Assembly (NCBI GenBank): GCA_016706225.1
Contig: JADJKB010000008.1
Coordinates: 434,001 to 498,000, forward strand
Source: Myxococcales bacterium
GTDB lineage: Bacteria > Myxococcota_A > Polyangia > Polyangiales > Polyangiaceae
DNA length: 64,000 nt
Direction: 5' to 3'
Positions 7,750 through 15,876 of the stretch are shown here, one piece after another; the first letter of the stretch is position 1; each line of letters starts with the position of its first letter. The notes under the pieces are model-generated. The model did no database searches. It saw only the letters and a program-made list of their open reading frames with translations, and was not told where the DNA came from. Position numbers and translations under genes: made by a program.

Positions 7750-8139
7750 GTGAACGCCACGGAAGGCGACAACGTAAAGATGGTCGAGCTCTACCTGCCG
7801 ATGTTCATCATGTTCGCGATCGCCGCGGGGATCTGCGCGGTGATGTTCTTGGGCGGCCAGTACCTCGGTCCCAAGAACCCGAACGCCGAGAAACAGATGC
7901 CCTTCGAGTGCGGCAACGACACCGCCGGCACCCGGGGCGTGCGCTTGAGCGTCAAGTTCTACCTGACGGCCATCCTGTTCGTGGTCTTCGACATCGAAGC
8001 GGTCTTCATCTACCCGTGGGCGGCCCTGTTCAAGGGGCTCGGCTGGACCGGCTTCGTCACCATGCTCGGGTTCATCGTCGCGCTCCTGGTAGCGCTGGTT
8101 TACTGCTGGAAGAAGGGAGCGCTGGAATGGGAGAGCTGA
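7750..8139 (+). CDS. nuoA: NADH-quinone oxidoreductase subunit A
   Basis: NuoA is a membrane-arm subunit of respiratory complex I next to the quinone site. The 129-aa protein has three membrane helices (about 12-34, 72-95, 98-122) and the conserved MPFECGN loop and FDIEAVFIYPWA motif. The GTG start is chosen from the Shine-Dalgarno at 7741. Its 3' end overlaps nuoB by 13 nt, so the two are translationally coupled. It opens the nuoA-B-C-D-G-H-I series. Confidence 0.95.
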   Translation: MNATEGDNVKMVELYLPMFIMFAIAAGICAVMFLGGQYLGPKNPNAEKQMPFECGNDTAGTRGVRLSVKFYLTAILFVVFDIEAVFIYPWAALFKGLGWTGFVTMLGFIVALLVALVYCWKKGALEWES

Positions 8140-8708
8140 AGTCGCCTTCGGTTCAAGAGGTGCTCGACACCGGGTCGGGGCAAGGCTTTGCGACGACCAA
8201 GTTCGACGACCTCCTGGCCTGGGCCCAGAAGTACTCGCTCTTCATGTACCCGTTTGTCACGGCGTGCTGTGGCATGGAGTTCATGGCGGTCTCGAGCCCG
8301 CGCTACGATCACTCGCGCTTTGGCGCGGAAGCCCCGCGCTTCTCACCTCGCCAGAGTGATCTCCTGTGGGTGGTCGGCACCATCGTTCAGCGCCAGGCGC
8401 CGATCTTGAAGCGCATCTACGAACAAATGGCCGAGCCAAAATGGGTGCTCGCCTTCGGAACCTGCGCGTCTGTCGGGGGTTTTTACGACAATTACGCGTG
8501 TGTCGCGGGCATCGACAAGATCATCCCCGCCGACGTCTACATCCCCGGCTGTCCGCCCCGCCCGGAGGCGGTGCTCGACGGTCTGATGCTCCTCCAAGAC
8601 AAGATCCAGTCGGGCGACCGTCGTCCCGGCATCGTGAAGCCCCGCCTCGATCCGGTGACGCGCCCCGACATGGGTGTCGTGCAGATCCGGCGCTCGAAGC
8701 ATGGTTGA
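8127..8708 (+). CDS. nuoB: NADH-quinone oxidoreductase subunit B
   Basis: NuoB carries cluster N2, the last iron-sulfur centre before quinone. The 193-aa protein has the N2 ligands: the adjacent Cys47-Cys48 (TACCGMEFM), Cys113 (GTCASVGG) and Cys142 (PGCPPRPE). The start overlaps the end of nuoA. The length and motifs are normal for the family. Confidence 0.97.
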   Translation: MGELKSPSVQEVLDTGSGQGFATTKFDDLLAWAQKYSLFMYPFVTACCGMEFMAVSSPRYDHSRFGAEAPRFSPRQSDLLWVVGTIVQRQAPILKRIYEQMAEPKWVLAFGTCASVGGFYDNYACVAGIDKIIPADVYIPGCPPRPEAVLDGLMLLQDKIQSGDRRPGIVKPRLDPVTRPDMGVVQIRRSKHG

Positions 8709-8765
8709 CCAGAACACGCGGCGACACCGGGCAGACTTCCGGTGCGCGCCCGCGAGGAAGCCTCG

Positions 8766-9338
8766 ATGGCCAAAGCCCTGCTCCAACTGATCAAGCTCGA
8801 ATTCCCGGACGCCGTTCTGGAGACGCACTCCCAGCACGGCGACGACACCGTGGTCGTCGACCCCGCGTGGTGGTTGGTGGTCGCGGAGTTTGCCAGGCAA
8901 CAGCTGGCGATGGAGATGCTCGTCGACCTGACGTGTGTGGACCATCCCGACCGCGAGCCGCGCTTCGACGTGGTCGTGCACCTGCACTCGCTGTCGAAGG
9001 GGCAGCGGCTGCGGCTCAAGGCGCGTGTGGGTGATCGGGACGGCGAGGGGGCCGAGATCGACTCCCTCTCGGGCCTCTGGGCCTCGGCCAACTGGTCGGA
9101 GCGGGAGGCCTGGGACATGTTCGGCGTGAGCTTCAAGGGCCACCCCGATCTGCGTCGCATCCTGACCTACCCGGAGTTCATCGGGCACCCGCTGCGCCGC
9201 GACTATCCAGCCGCGCGCATCCAGCCCCTGGTGCCGTACCGCGAGGTCGAAAACATCGACAAGCTGCCGCCTTTCGACCACCACGAAGGCATGAGTTTCG
9301 GGCGCCAAACGCACGATTTCACTCAAGGGGAGGACTGA
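8766..9338 (+). CDS. nuoC: NADH-quinone oxidoreductase subunit C
   Basis: NuoC is a 30-kDa-type subunit of the connecting arm. The 190-aa protein shows the family core WSEREAWDMFGVSFKGHPDLRRIL followed by GHPLRRDYP. A GAGGA element 8 nt upstream supports the ATG at 8766 over a GTG at 8742. It ends 1 nt before the nuoD ATG. NuoC and NuoD are separate here, not fused as in E. coli. Confidence 0.95.
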   Translation: MAKALLQLIKLEFPDAVLETHSQHGDDTVVVDPAWWLVVAEFARQQLAMEMLVDLTCVDHPDREPRFDVVVHLHSLSKGQRLRLKARVGDRDGEGAEIDSLSGLWASANWSEREAWDMFGVSFKGHPDLRRILTYPEFIGHPLRRDYPAARIQPLVPYREVENIDKLPPFDHHEGMSFGRQTHDFTQGED

Positions 9339-9339
9339 G

Positions 9340-10554
9340 ATGGAACCCCTCGATCGAGATCTCGACGAGACGGAGCTCGAGCTCGCTGCCGAGCCGATGT
9401 TGATCAACGTCGGTCCTTCCCATCCGGCCATGCACGGCACCGTGCGCATCGTGATGGAGCTGTCCGGAGAGACCATCGAGCGCTGCGACGTGCAGGTGGG
9501 CTACCTGCACCGCGGCTTCGAGAAGATGTGTGAGCGCGGCACCTGGACGCAGGTCTACCCCTACGTCGATCGCTGCAACTACGTCTCGCCCATGCTCAAC
9601 AACGTGGGTTTCTCGCTGGCCTGCGAGAAGATGCTCGGCATCGAGGTGCCGGAGCGTTGCCAGTGGTACCGCATGGCTCTCGGTGAGCTGGCTCGTATCT
9701 CGGACCACCTGACCTGCGACGGTGCCATGGCCATGGAGCTCGGTGCGTTCACGCCGTTCCTCTGGATGGTGAAGGCCCGGGAGATGATCTGGGACATCAT
9801 GGAGGAGGAGACGGGCGCACGTCTCACCCACAGCTTCGGCCGAGTCGGCGGCATGGCGGCCCCGCCCACTCCGGACTTCAAGGAGCACTCCCGGCTCGTG
9901 GTCGCGCACATCCGTCACGTCATGGACGAGGTGAAGCGCCTCTTGCTCGGCAACCGCATCTTCCTCGATCGGCTCGAGGGCGTCGGGGTGATCTCGGTCG
10001 AAGATGCGCTCTCGCTCGGCTGGACCGGACCCTGCCTGCGGGCCGCCGGTGTTGCCTACGACGTGCGCAAATCCAGCCCCTACCTCAAGTACTCGGAGGT
10101 CGAGTTCGAGGTGCCGGTCGGCAGCGCCAGCGACTGTTTCGACCGCTTCATGGTGCGCATCGAGGAGATGGAGCAGAGCGCACGCATCATCGAGCAGTGC
10201 CTCGACCGCATGCCGGACTCGGGACCGGTGAACGTAGACGATCCGCGCGTCATGCTGCCGCCGAAGGACGAGGTCTACTCGACCATCGAGGGTACGATTC
10301 GCCACTTCAAGATCGTGATGGAGGGGCTGAAGATCCCCGCCGGCGAGGTCTACAGCTACACCGAGGGCGGCAACGGCGAGCTCGGCTTCTATCTGGTCAG
10401 TGACGGCAGCGGCACGCCTTGGCGCGTGCGCATTCGTCCTCCCTGTTTCTACGCGACCGGCGGGCTGGAGAAGCTCATCACCGGTTCGATGGTCGCCGAT
10501 GTGATCCCGTGTTTCGGGTCGCTCAACATGATTGGTGGCGAGTGTGATCGGTAA
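9340..10554 (+). CDS. nuoD: NADH-quinone oxidoreductase subunit D
   Basis: NuoD is the 49-kDa subunit that forms the quinone-binding cavity with NuoB. The 404-aa protein contains GPSHPAMHGT, the GYLHRGFEKM segment and the C-terminal DVIPCFGSLNMIGGECDR, in which Asp-Arg ends the conserved tail. Length and motif order are canonical. It is followed by nuoG after 14 nt. Confidence 0.97.
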   Translation: MEPLDRDLDETELELAAEPMLINVGPSHPAMHGTVRIVMELSGETIERCDVQVGYLHRGFEKMCERGTWTQVYPYVDRCNYVSPMLNNVGFSLACEKMLGIEVPERCQWYRMALGELARISDHLTCDGAMAMELGAFTPFLWMVKAREMIWDIMEEETGARLTHSFGRVGGMAAPPTPDFKEHSRLVVAHIRHVMDEVKRLLLGNRIFLDRLEGVGVISVEDALSLGWTGPCLRAAGVAYDVRKSSPYLKYSEVEFEVPVGSASDCFDRFMVRIEEMEQSARIIEQCLDRMPDSGPVNVDDPRVMLPPKDEVYSTIEGTIRHFKIVMEGLKIPAGEVYSYTEGGNGELGFYLVSDGSGTPWRVRIRPPCFYATGGLEKLITGSMVADVIPCFGSLNMIGGECDR

Positions 10555-10568
10555 GCGAGGAACTGCGC

Positions 10569-12167
10569 ATGCCTAACTTCAAGCTGGACGGACGCGAGAT
10601 CCCGTTCGAGCCGGGTGAGACGATCATCAGCGCGGCCCGCCGCGCCGGGGTCGACATTCCGCACTATTGCTGGCACCCCGGGCTCAGCGTCGCGGCCAAC
10701 TGCCGCATGTGCCTGGTGGAGCTGCTGCCGCCCCCCGGCAGGAAGGCGATGCTGCTCGACGTGCTCGAGTGGGACGCCGAGAAACAAGACTACGTGCCGG
10801 CCAAGAAACCCAAGCTCGTGCCGTCGTGCCAGCAAGCGGCCGGCGAGGGCATGGAGGTCTTGAGCTCGCAAAGTGAGCACGTGAGCCGGGCGCGAAGCTC
10901 GGTGCAGGAGCTCCTGCTCTTGAACCACCCGGTCGACTGCCCGATCTGCGATCAGGCCGGCGAGTGCCGGCTGCAGGACTACTGGCTGGAGCACCAGGGC
11001 ACCAAGAAGCGCATGCACGACGAGATCGTGCACAAGCCGAAGGGTGTCGTGTTCGGGCCCACCATCGTCTACGACGCCGAGCGTTGCATCGTGTGCACGC
11101 GCTGTGTGCGCTTCTGCGAGGAGGTCGCCAAGGACCCGGTGCTCGAGAAGCGGGAGCGCGGAAACGTCTCCGAGATCGTGCTGGCCCCCGGCCGCGAGCT
11201 CGACAACGCCTACACGCTGATGACCGAGTACGTGTGCCCGGTCGGCGCGCTGACGGCCCGGGATTTCCGCTTCAAGGCCCGCGTCTGGTTCCTGCGCAGC
11301 GTCGAGTCGGTGTGCACGGGCTGCGCCACAGGCTGCAACTCGTTCACGGATTTCGATCCGCGCGATCACACCGTGTATCGCTACCGGCCGCGGGAGAACA
11401 TGGCCGTGAACCAGCACTGGATGTGCGACGAGGGCATGCTCGACTACCGTCGCATCAACGAGAACCGGGTGCTGAAGGCGCGAGTCCGCGGCAAGAAGAC
11501 CACACTCGCGGACGCCATCGAGAAGGCGAGCGGCATTCTCTCCGGCGTCGAGCCGGATCGCCTGGGCGTCGTGCTCTCCGCGCAGCACTCCAACGAGGAC
11601 AACTTCGCGCTCCTGCGGCTGGCAAGAGACTACCTCGGGACCGGACACATCTACGTCAGCGGGCGCGCCGCGGGCCTGGGGGATGCCGTGCTCAAACATG
11701 CGGACCGAAACCCGAACACGGCCGGCGTCACCGAGCTCTGCACCAGCTCGCCGCCGATGTCCTTCACCGAGCTCGCCAAGGACATCCACGCTGGGCAGAT
11801 CACCCACGTGCTCGCCCTCGGCTCCTACTCGAGCGATGCGGAGAAGACCGACGCCCTCGGCAAGCTGCAGGGGCTCGTGACCTTCGCGACACACGAGGGA
11901 CCGCTCGCCAAACACGCCACGGCGGTCTTGCCCGCGTCGAGCTGGGCGGAGAGTGACGGGACGTTCGTCAACGCCAAGGGCGTGGCGCAGGAGAGTGAAA
12001 AAGCCATCGACCCGAAGGGCGACAGCCTGCCGGCGTGGAAGCTGACGGCGCTCGTGGCCCAGGCCCTCGAGCTGCCGATGGCGTGGACGCGCCTGTCACA
12101 GGTGAGGAAAGCCATGGCGCCCGAGGCGGGTGCTGCGGTGGCGGTAGCGACGGGAGCAGAGGCATGA
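10569..12167 (+). CDS. nuoG: NADH-quinone oxidoreductase subunit G (short form)
   Basis: NuoG passes electrons along the peripheral arm. The N-terminus has a [2Fe-2S] motif (CWHPGLSVAANCRMC with a later Cys), the His-Cys3 [4Fe-4S] motif HPVDCPICDQAGEC and a further CIVCTRCVRFC cluster. The molybdopterin-type domain begins with CTGCATGCN. The protein has 532 aa against about 680-900 in many bacteria, so the C-terminal molybdopterin-fold region is shortened. The reading frame is intact and its stop overlaps the nuoH ATG, so this looks natural, not truncated. Confidence 0.93.
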   Translation: MPNFKLDGREIPFEPGETIISAARRAGVDIPHYCWHPGLSVAANCRMCLVELLPPPGRKAMLLDVLEWDAEKQDYVPAKKPKLVPSCQQAAGEGMEVLSSQSEHVSRARSSVQELLLLNHPVDCPICDQAGECRLQDYWLEHQGTKKRMHDEIVHKPKGVVFGPTIVYDAERCIVCTRCVRFCEEVAKDPVLEKRERGNVSEIVLAPGRELDNAYTLMTEYVCPVGALTARDFRFKARVWFLRSVESVCTGCATGCNSFTDFDPRDHTVYRYRPRENMAVNQHWMCDEGMLDYRRINENRVLKARVRGKKTTLADAIEKASGILSGVEPDRLGVVLSAQHSNEDNFALLRLARDYLGTGHIYVSGRAAGLGDAVLKHADRNPNTAGVTELCTSSPPMSFTELAKDIHAGQITHVLALGSYSSDAEKTDALGKLQGLVTFATHEGPLAKHATAVLPASSWAESDGTFVNAKGVAQESEKAIDPKGDSLPAWKLTALVAQALELPMAWTRLSQVRKAMAPEAGAAVAVATGAEA

Positions 12168-13942
12168 GCTTAGAACTCGTTGCATTGGCCGCCGGCAAGG
12201 CCTTGTTCATGGTCATGTTCGGCATGAACGTGGCGGTGGTGCTGACCTGGGCCGATCGTCGCCAGGGCGCCATGATCAACGACCGCGTGGGTCCGAACCG
12301 CGCGGTGGCCTGGCTGCCCCGGCGAGTCGCGCAGGGCATGGTGCTGACCCCCGCGATCTTGATTGCCGTCGCTGTCGTCGGTTACGTCTACACCCACAAG
12401 GTCGAAGGCGCGCAGAGTCTGGGACGGGCGATGGTCTTCAGTCACTTGGCGATCTTCGCGCTGTGGGCGGGGTCCTTGGCCATCGGGGGCCGAGTCGCGA
12501 GCCGGGGCGTCAAGAACAGCTTCGACGGCTGGGTGAAGACCATCGGTGATCCGCGCAGCATCCTGTGGATGGGGCTCGGCGCGCACGCGGTCACGTTCCT
12601 CGCGGCTGCCTTGCTGCGGGGCACCGACATCGGCCGCGCCCTGCGCGTGGTCGGCTCGAGCGCCGGCCCGGCCGTGTTCGCGACCGCGCTCGTCGGCGCC
12701 GCCGGGTACGCGGCGTGGTCCTTCAATTCGGTGGACAAGGTCGGCCTGCGCTTGTTCGGCCTGCTCCACCCGGCGGCGGACGGGCTGAAGACCATCTGGA
12801 AGGAAGACTTCATCCCGCCGAACTCCGACAAGCTGCTGCACAGCCTGGCGCCCATCATCTCGTTCTTCCCAGCGCTGGTCGTGATGGCGGTCGTCCCTTT
12901 CGGCGACACGCTGTGTTTTGGCATGAAACAGGGGCACATCGACCTGACGGCCTTGCAGCGAGTGGTGGGGCGCGAGGGCCTGTGCGCCGAGGGTGCCGTG
13001 CCGCTGCAGGTGCTCGACGTGAACGTGGGCATTCTCTACTTCTTCGCCATCGCCGGCACGGGCATCGTGGGCGCCGCGCTGGCGGGTTGGGCGAGCGACA
13101 ACAAGTTCAGCCTGCTCGGCGGCCTGCGTGCGGCAAGCCAGATGGTCTCGTACGAGGTGACCCTCGGTCTGACGGTCGTGGGCGCCATCATGGTCTACGG
13201 CACGCTGCGCATCGACGAGATGGTGCGCTGGCAGGCAGCGAACACCTGGGGCATCTTCGTTCAGCCTCTGGCCTTCGTGCTGTTCTTCACGGCGGCGGTG
13301 GCGGAGTCCAAGCGCATTCCGTTCGACCTGCCGGAGGGCGAGAGCGAGCTCGTGGCCGGATACTTCACGGAGTACTCGGGCATGAAGTTCGCGATGTTCT
13401 TCTTTGCCGAATACGTGGCGGTCGTTGCGTCGAGCGCGCTCTTGACGGTGCTCTTCCTGGGCGGCTGGCACCTGCCGTTCATCGACCGTTCGGGCCTGCA
13501 CATCCAGGTGGGCGATACAGTGCTCTTGCACCAGTCGGTGTCCCATGTCGCGGTGATCGTGATCGGCGTCTTGACCTTCATTGGCAAGGTCGTGGCCCTG
13601 TCGTGGCTGCAGCTGATGATCCGCTGGACCCTGCCGCGCTTCCGCTACGATCAGCTGATGCGCCTCGGCTGGCGCAAGCTGTTGCCCGCGTCGTTGCTCA
13701 ACATTCTGGCCACGGGCCTGGTAATGCTCGTCATCGCCGGCGCCAGCGCCAGCGTGCAGGCGGGCCTGAAGCTCGCGGCGGACGTGACCCAGGTGGTCGT
13801 GGCGGTCGCTGGCGTCAGCCTGTTGGTCTGGTTCATCCGCTTCGTGACGAGCCCGGTGAAGAAGCGCCGCATCATGTCGAGCACTGCCGCGAAATTCGCG
13901 GCGCAGCTCGGCGGAACCCGTACCGCCCGCATGGGCGCGTGA
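12164..13942 (+). CDS. nuoH: NADH-quinone oxidoreductase subunit H with large membrane insertion
   Basis: NuoH is the membrane subunit that closes the quinone cavity. The family motifs are present: DRVGPNR (residues 40-46), LFGLLHPAADGLKTIWKED (198-215), AGWASDNKFSLLGGLRAASQMVSYE and RIPFDLPEGESELVAGY. Normally the first two are almost adjacent. Here about 150 residues (47-196) separate them and contain about four hydrophobic segments. The total of 592 aa exceeds the usual 320-430. A short extra loop with two Cys also precedes the helix at VNVGILYFF. The ATG overlaps the nuoG stop (ATGA). No frameshift is visible, so the insertion is real in this sequence. Confidence 0.95.
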   Translation: MSLELVALAAGKALFMVMFGMNVAVVLTWADRRQGAMINDRVGPNRAVAWLPRRVAQGMVLTPAILIAVAVVGYVYTHKVEGAQSLGRAMVFSHLAIFALWAGSLAIGGRVASRGVKNSFDGWVKTIGDPRSILWMGLGAHAVTFLAAALLRGTDIGRALRVVGSSAGPAVFATALVGAAGYAAWSFNSVDKVGLRLFGLLHPAADGLKTIWKEDFIPPNSDKLLHSLAPIISFFPALVVMAVVPFGDTLCFGMKQGHIDLTALQRVVGREGLCAEGAVPLQVLDVNVGILYFFAIAGTGIVGAALAGWASDNKFSLLGGLRAASQMVSYEVTLGLTVVGAIMVYGTLRIDEMVRWQAANTWGIFVQPLAFVLFFTAAVAESKRIPFDLPEGESELVAGYFTEYSGMKFAMFFFAEYVAVVASSALLTVLFLGGWHLPFIDRSGLHIQVGDTVLLHQSVSHVAVIVIGVLTFIGKVVALSWLQLMIRWTLPRFRYDQLMRLGWRKLLPASLLNILATGLVMLVIAGASASVQAGLKLAADVTQVVVAVAGVSLLVWFIRFVTSPVKKRRIMSSTAAKFAAQLGGTRTARMGA

Positions 13943-13955
13943 GCCGAGGGATGAC

Positions 13956-14615
13956 ATGAGCATCGAAAAGAACACCCCCCTCGGCCCGAAAAGGGTCAGC
14001 GGCAAGACCGTGCCCCGACCGGATCGCAGTATGGCCGTTCAGGCGTACGTGCCGGAGATCGCCAAGGGCCTCGCCATCACGATGAAACACTTCTTCGTCA
14101 ATACGAAGGAGACGGCGCTGGGTCAGCGCAACGACCCGGTGCTCGAGTCCGTCGACGACGGCATCAACTGCGTCAGTTACCCCGAGCAGAAGCGCCCCTA
14201 CCCGGAGCGGTTCCGCGGCCTGCACCGCCTGACCCACCGCGCCGACGGCTCGCCGCGCTGTGTGGCTTGCCTGTGCTGTTCGACGGCGTGTCCCGCCCAA
14301 TGCATCCACATCGAGGCAGGGGAGTACCCGGAGGGGGATCCGCGTCGGGGTTACGAGCGCTATCCGAAACGCTTCGTCATCGACGAGTTGCGCTGCGTGT
14401 TCTGCGGGTTCTGCGTCGAGGCCTGTCCTTGCGACGCCATTCGGATGGACAGCGGCATGCACGCCGCGCCCTACGACTCGCGAGATCAGTTCATCTTCGA
14501 GCGCGAGCGGCTGATGAACTTCCCCGGTCGAGATGGCACGTTCGAGACCGCAAACCCGCGCAAAGAGCCCGGGGAGCTCGGCCACCCCGGCGTCGACCGC
14601 GAAAAGGGGCACTGA
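13956..14615 (+). CDS. nuoI: NADH-quinone oxidoreductase subunit I
   Basis: NuoI is the ferredoxin-like subunit carrying clusters N6a and N6b. The 219-aa protein has two C-x2-C-x2-C-x3-CP motifs: CVACLCCSTACP and CVFCGFCVEACP. The N-terminal 50 residues make contact with the membrane arm in known structures. It is the last nuo gene in this cluster; nuoE, F and J-N must lie elsewhere. Confidence 0.96.
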   Translation: MSIEKNTPLGPKRVSGKTVPRPDRSMAVQAYVPEIAKGLAITMKHFFVNTKETALGQRNDPVLESVDDGINCVSYPEQKRPYPERFRGLHRLTHRADGSPRCVACLCCSTACPAQCIHIEAGEYPEGDPRRGYERYPKRFVIDELRCVFCGFCVEACPCDAIRMDSGMHAAPYDSRDQFIFERERLMNFPGRDGTFETANPRKEPGELGHPGVDREKGH

Positions 14616-14669
14616 AGCTCGCCGCCAGCTCGGCGTCGCGTCGCCGTCCGTTTGATCTACAATCAATGC

Positions 14670-15830
14670 GTGCGAGCGAACGCGGTCTGGGCGGTGATCG
14701 GTGGATGCGCGCTGGCGTACGCCTGCGCTGCGTTCGACGGCGCCGACGCGCTGCTCCAAGAGCCCGACGGCGGTGCGTCCGGCGGTGACGCCAGCATCGA
14801 GGGCATCGCAGGCGGTGGCGGATTTCCGACCTCGGGTGGAACCAGCGCTGACGCGGGGGCGGGCAGCGGTGGTGTGGGGGGTGGCGGCGGTGCGCTTGGG
14901 GGGGCCGGCGGCGTCCCGAATGGTGGTGGTGGCAGCCCGAGCGGCGGCACTCCGAGCGGCGGCGGCACTCCCGGCGGCGGCGGTACTCCGAGCGGCGGCG
15001 GCACTCCCGGCGGCGGCGGCAGCACCCCGCAGTGTGGCTCACCGACAGACTGCAACGACAACAAGGTGTGCACGACCGATAGCTGCGTGGGCGGCGTGTG
15101 CCAGAACGTTCCGGTGGCGAACGGCACGTCTTGCGCGGATGCACTCTGGTGCAACGGGGACGAGAAGTGTCAGAGCGGCGTATGCGCGGCCGGGTCAACG
15201 CCGAGCTCGTTCAATCAATGCGGTGCCAGCTGCCCGGCGAACTATTACCCGGCATCGACCAGCTGTTCGTCGACCTGCGGCTCACCCAGCGGTACACGCG
15301 CCAGTTGCAGCCCGGCGTGCAGCTCCTCGTTCAACGCTTGCGGCGGTTGCCCGGCGGGATACTACGAGGCCAGCACGTCGTGCAGCACGAGCTGCGGCGG
15401 CTGTGGGATCTCCAGTGGTGCTCGCTCTTCGTGCAGCCAGCTCGGCAGCTCGTCGTTCAACTCGTGCCAGAGCTGTCCTCTGGGTTATTACGCCGCCAGC
15501 ACGTCGTGCAGCACGAGCTGCGGTGGCTGTGGGATCTCGAGTGGTTCTCGGAGGTCTTGCAGCCCGATCGGCGGGTCGAGCTTCAACTCGTGTGATGCCT
15601 GCCCGAGTGGGTACTACGCGTCGAGCACGTCGTGCAGCACGAGCTGCGGCGGCTGCGGCATTTCGAGTGGCGCGCGCCGCACCTGCAATCCGGTGCCCAC
15701 GAGCAGCACCTTCAACCTCTGCGGCAGCTCGTGTCCGACGGGTTTCCACGTGACCTCGCAGACCACGAGCACCAGCTGCGGGGGTTGTGGCGTTTCGAGC
15801 GGGACGCGGGTGACCTGCGCGGCGAACTAG
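14670..15830 (+). CDS. Cys-rich tandem-repeat surface lipoprotein
   Basis: The protein has about 386 aa from a GTG start, chosen because it gives a short basic signal peptide with Cys19 in AYAC; a TTG at 14652 is the upstream alternative. A long Gly/Ser-rich linker (about residues 40-120) leads to a segment of the type seen in myxobacterial Cys-rich repeats (TDCNDNKVCTTDSC, GGVCQNVPVANGTSC). The C-terminal half holds five tandem units, each near 38 residues, with the pattern FNxC, CPxGYYxASTSC, STSCGGCGISSG. Many disulfides are expected. The role is unknown, probably cell-surface or matrix. Confidence 0.7.
   Translation: MRANAVWAVIGGCALAYACAAFDGADALLQEPDGGASGGDASIEGIAGGGGFPTSGGTSADAGAGSGGVGGGGGALGGAGGVPNGGGGSPSGGTPSGGGTPGGGGTPSGGGTPGGGGSTPQCGSPTDCNDNKVCTTDSCVGGVCQNVPVANGTSCADALWCNGDEKCQSGVCAAGSTPSSFNQCGASCPANYYPASTSCSSTCGSPSGTRASCSPACSSSFNACGGCPAGYYEASTSCSTSCGGCGISSGARSSCSQLGSSSFNSCQSCPLGYYAASTSCSTSCGGCGISSGSRRSCSPIGGSSFNSCDACPSGYYASSTSCSTSCGGCGISSGARRTCNPVPTSSTFNLCGSSCPTGFHVTSQTTSTSCGGCGVSSGTRVTCAAN
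15210..15827 (+). repeat. Five tandem coding repeats of about 115 bp
   Basis: The units begin at FNQC, FNAC, FNSC, FNSC and FNLC of the lipoprotein. The middle three are the most alike and share ASTSCSTSCGGCGISSG almost exactly. The outer two are diverged (NYYPASTSC and GFHVTSQTTSTSC), the usual picture of an array that expands from the centre. Confidence 0.75.
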
Positions 15831-15876
15831 TGTCGCGGATCAGCGCTGCGTTCCGCACCCGCGCCGAGCGTCGGCA

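Noticed and set aside
12170..14005. A 611-codon minus-strand open frame opposite nuoH.
   Set aside because: It is His/Arg/Gln-rich with no domain and mirrors the codon pattern of the real nuoH gene.
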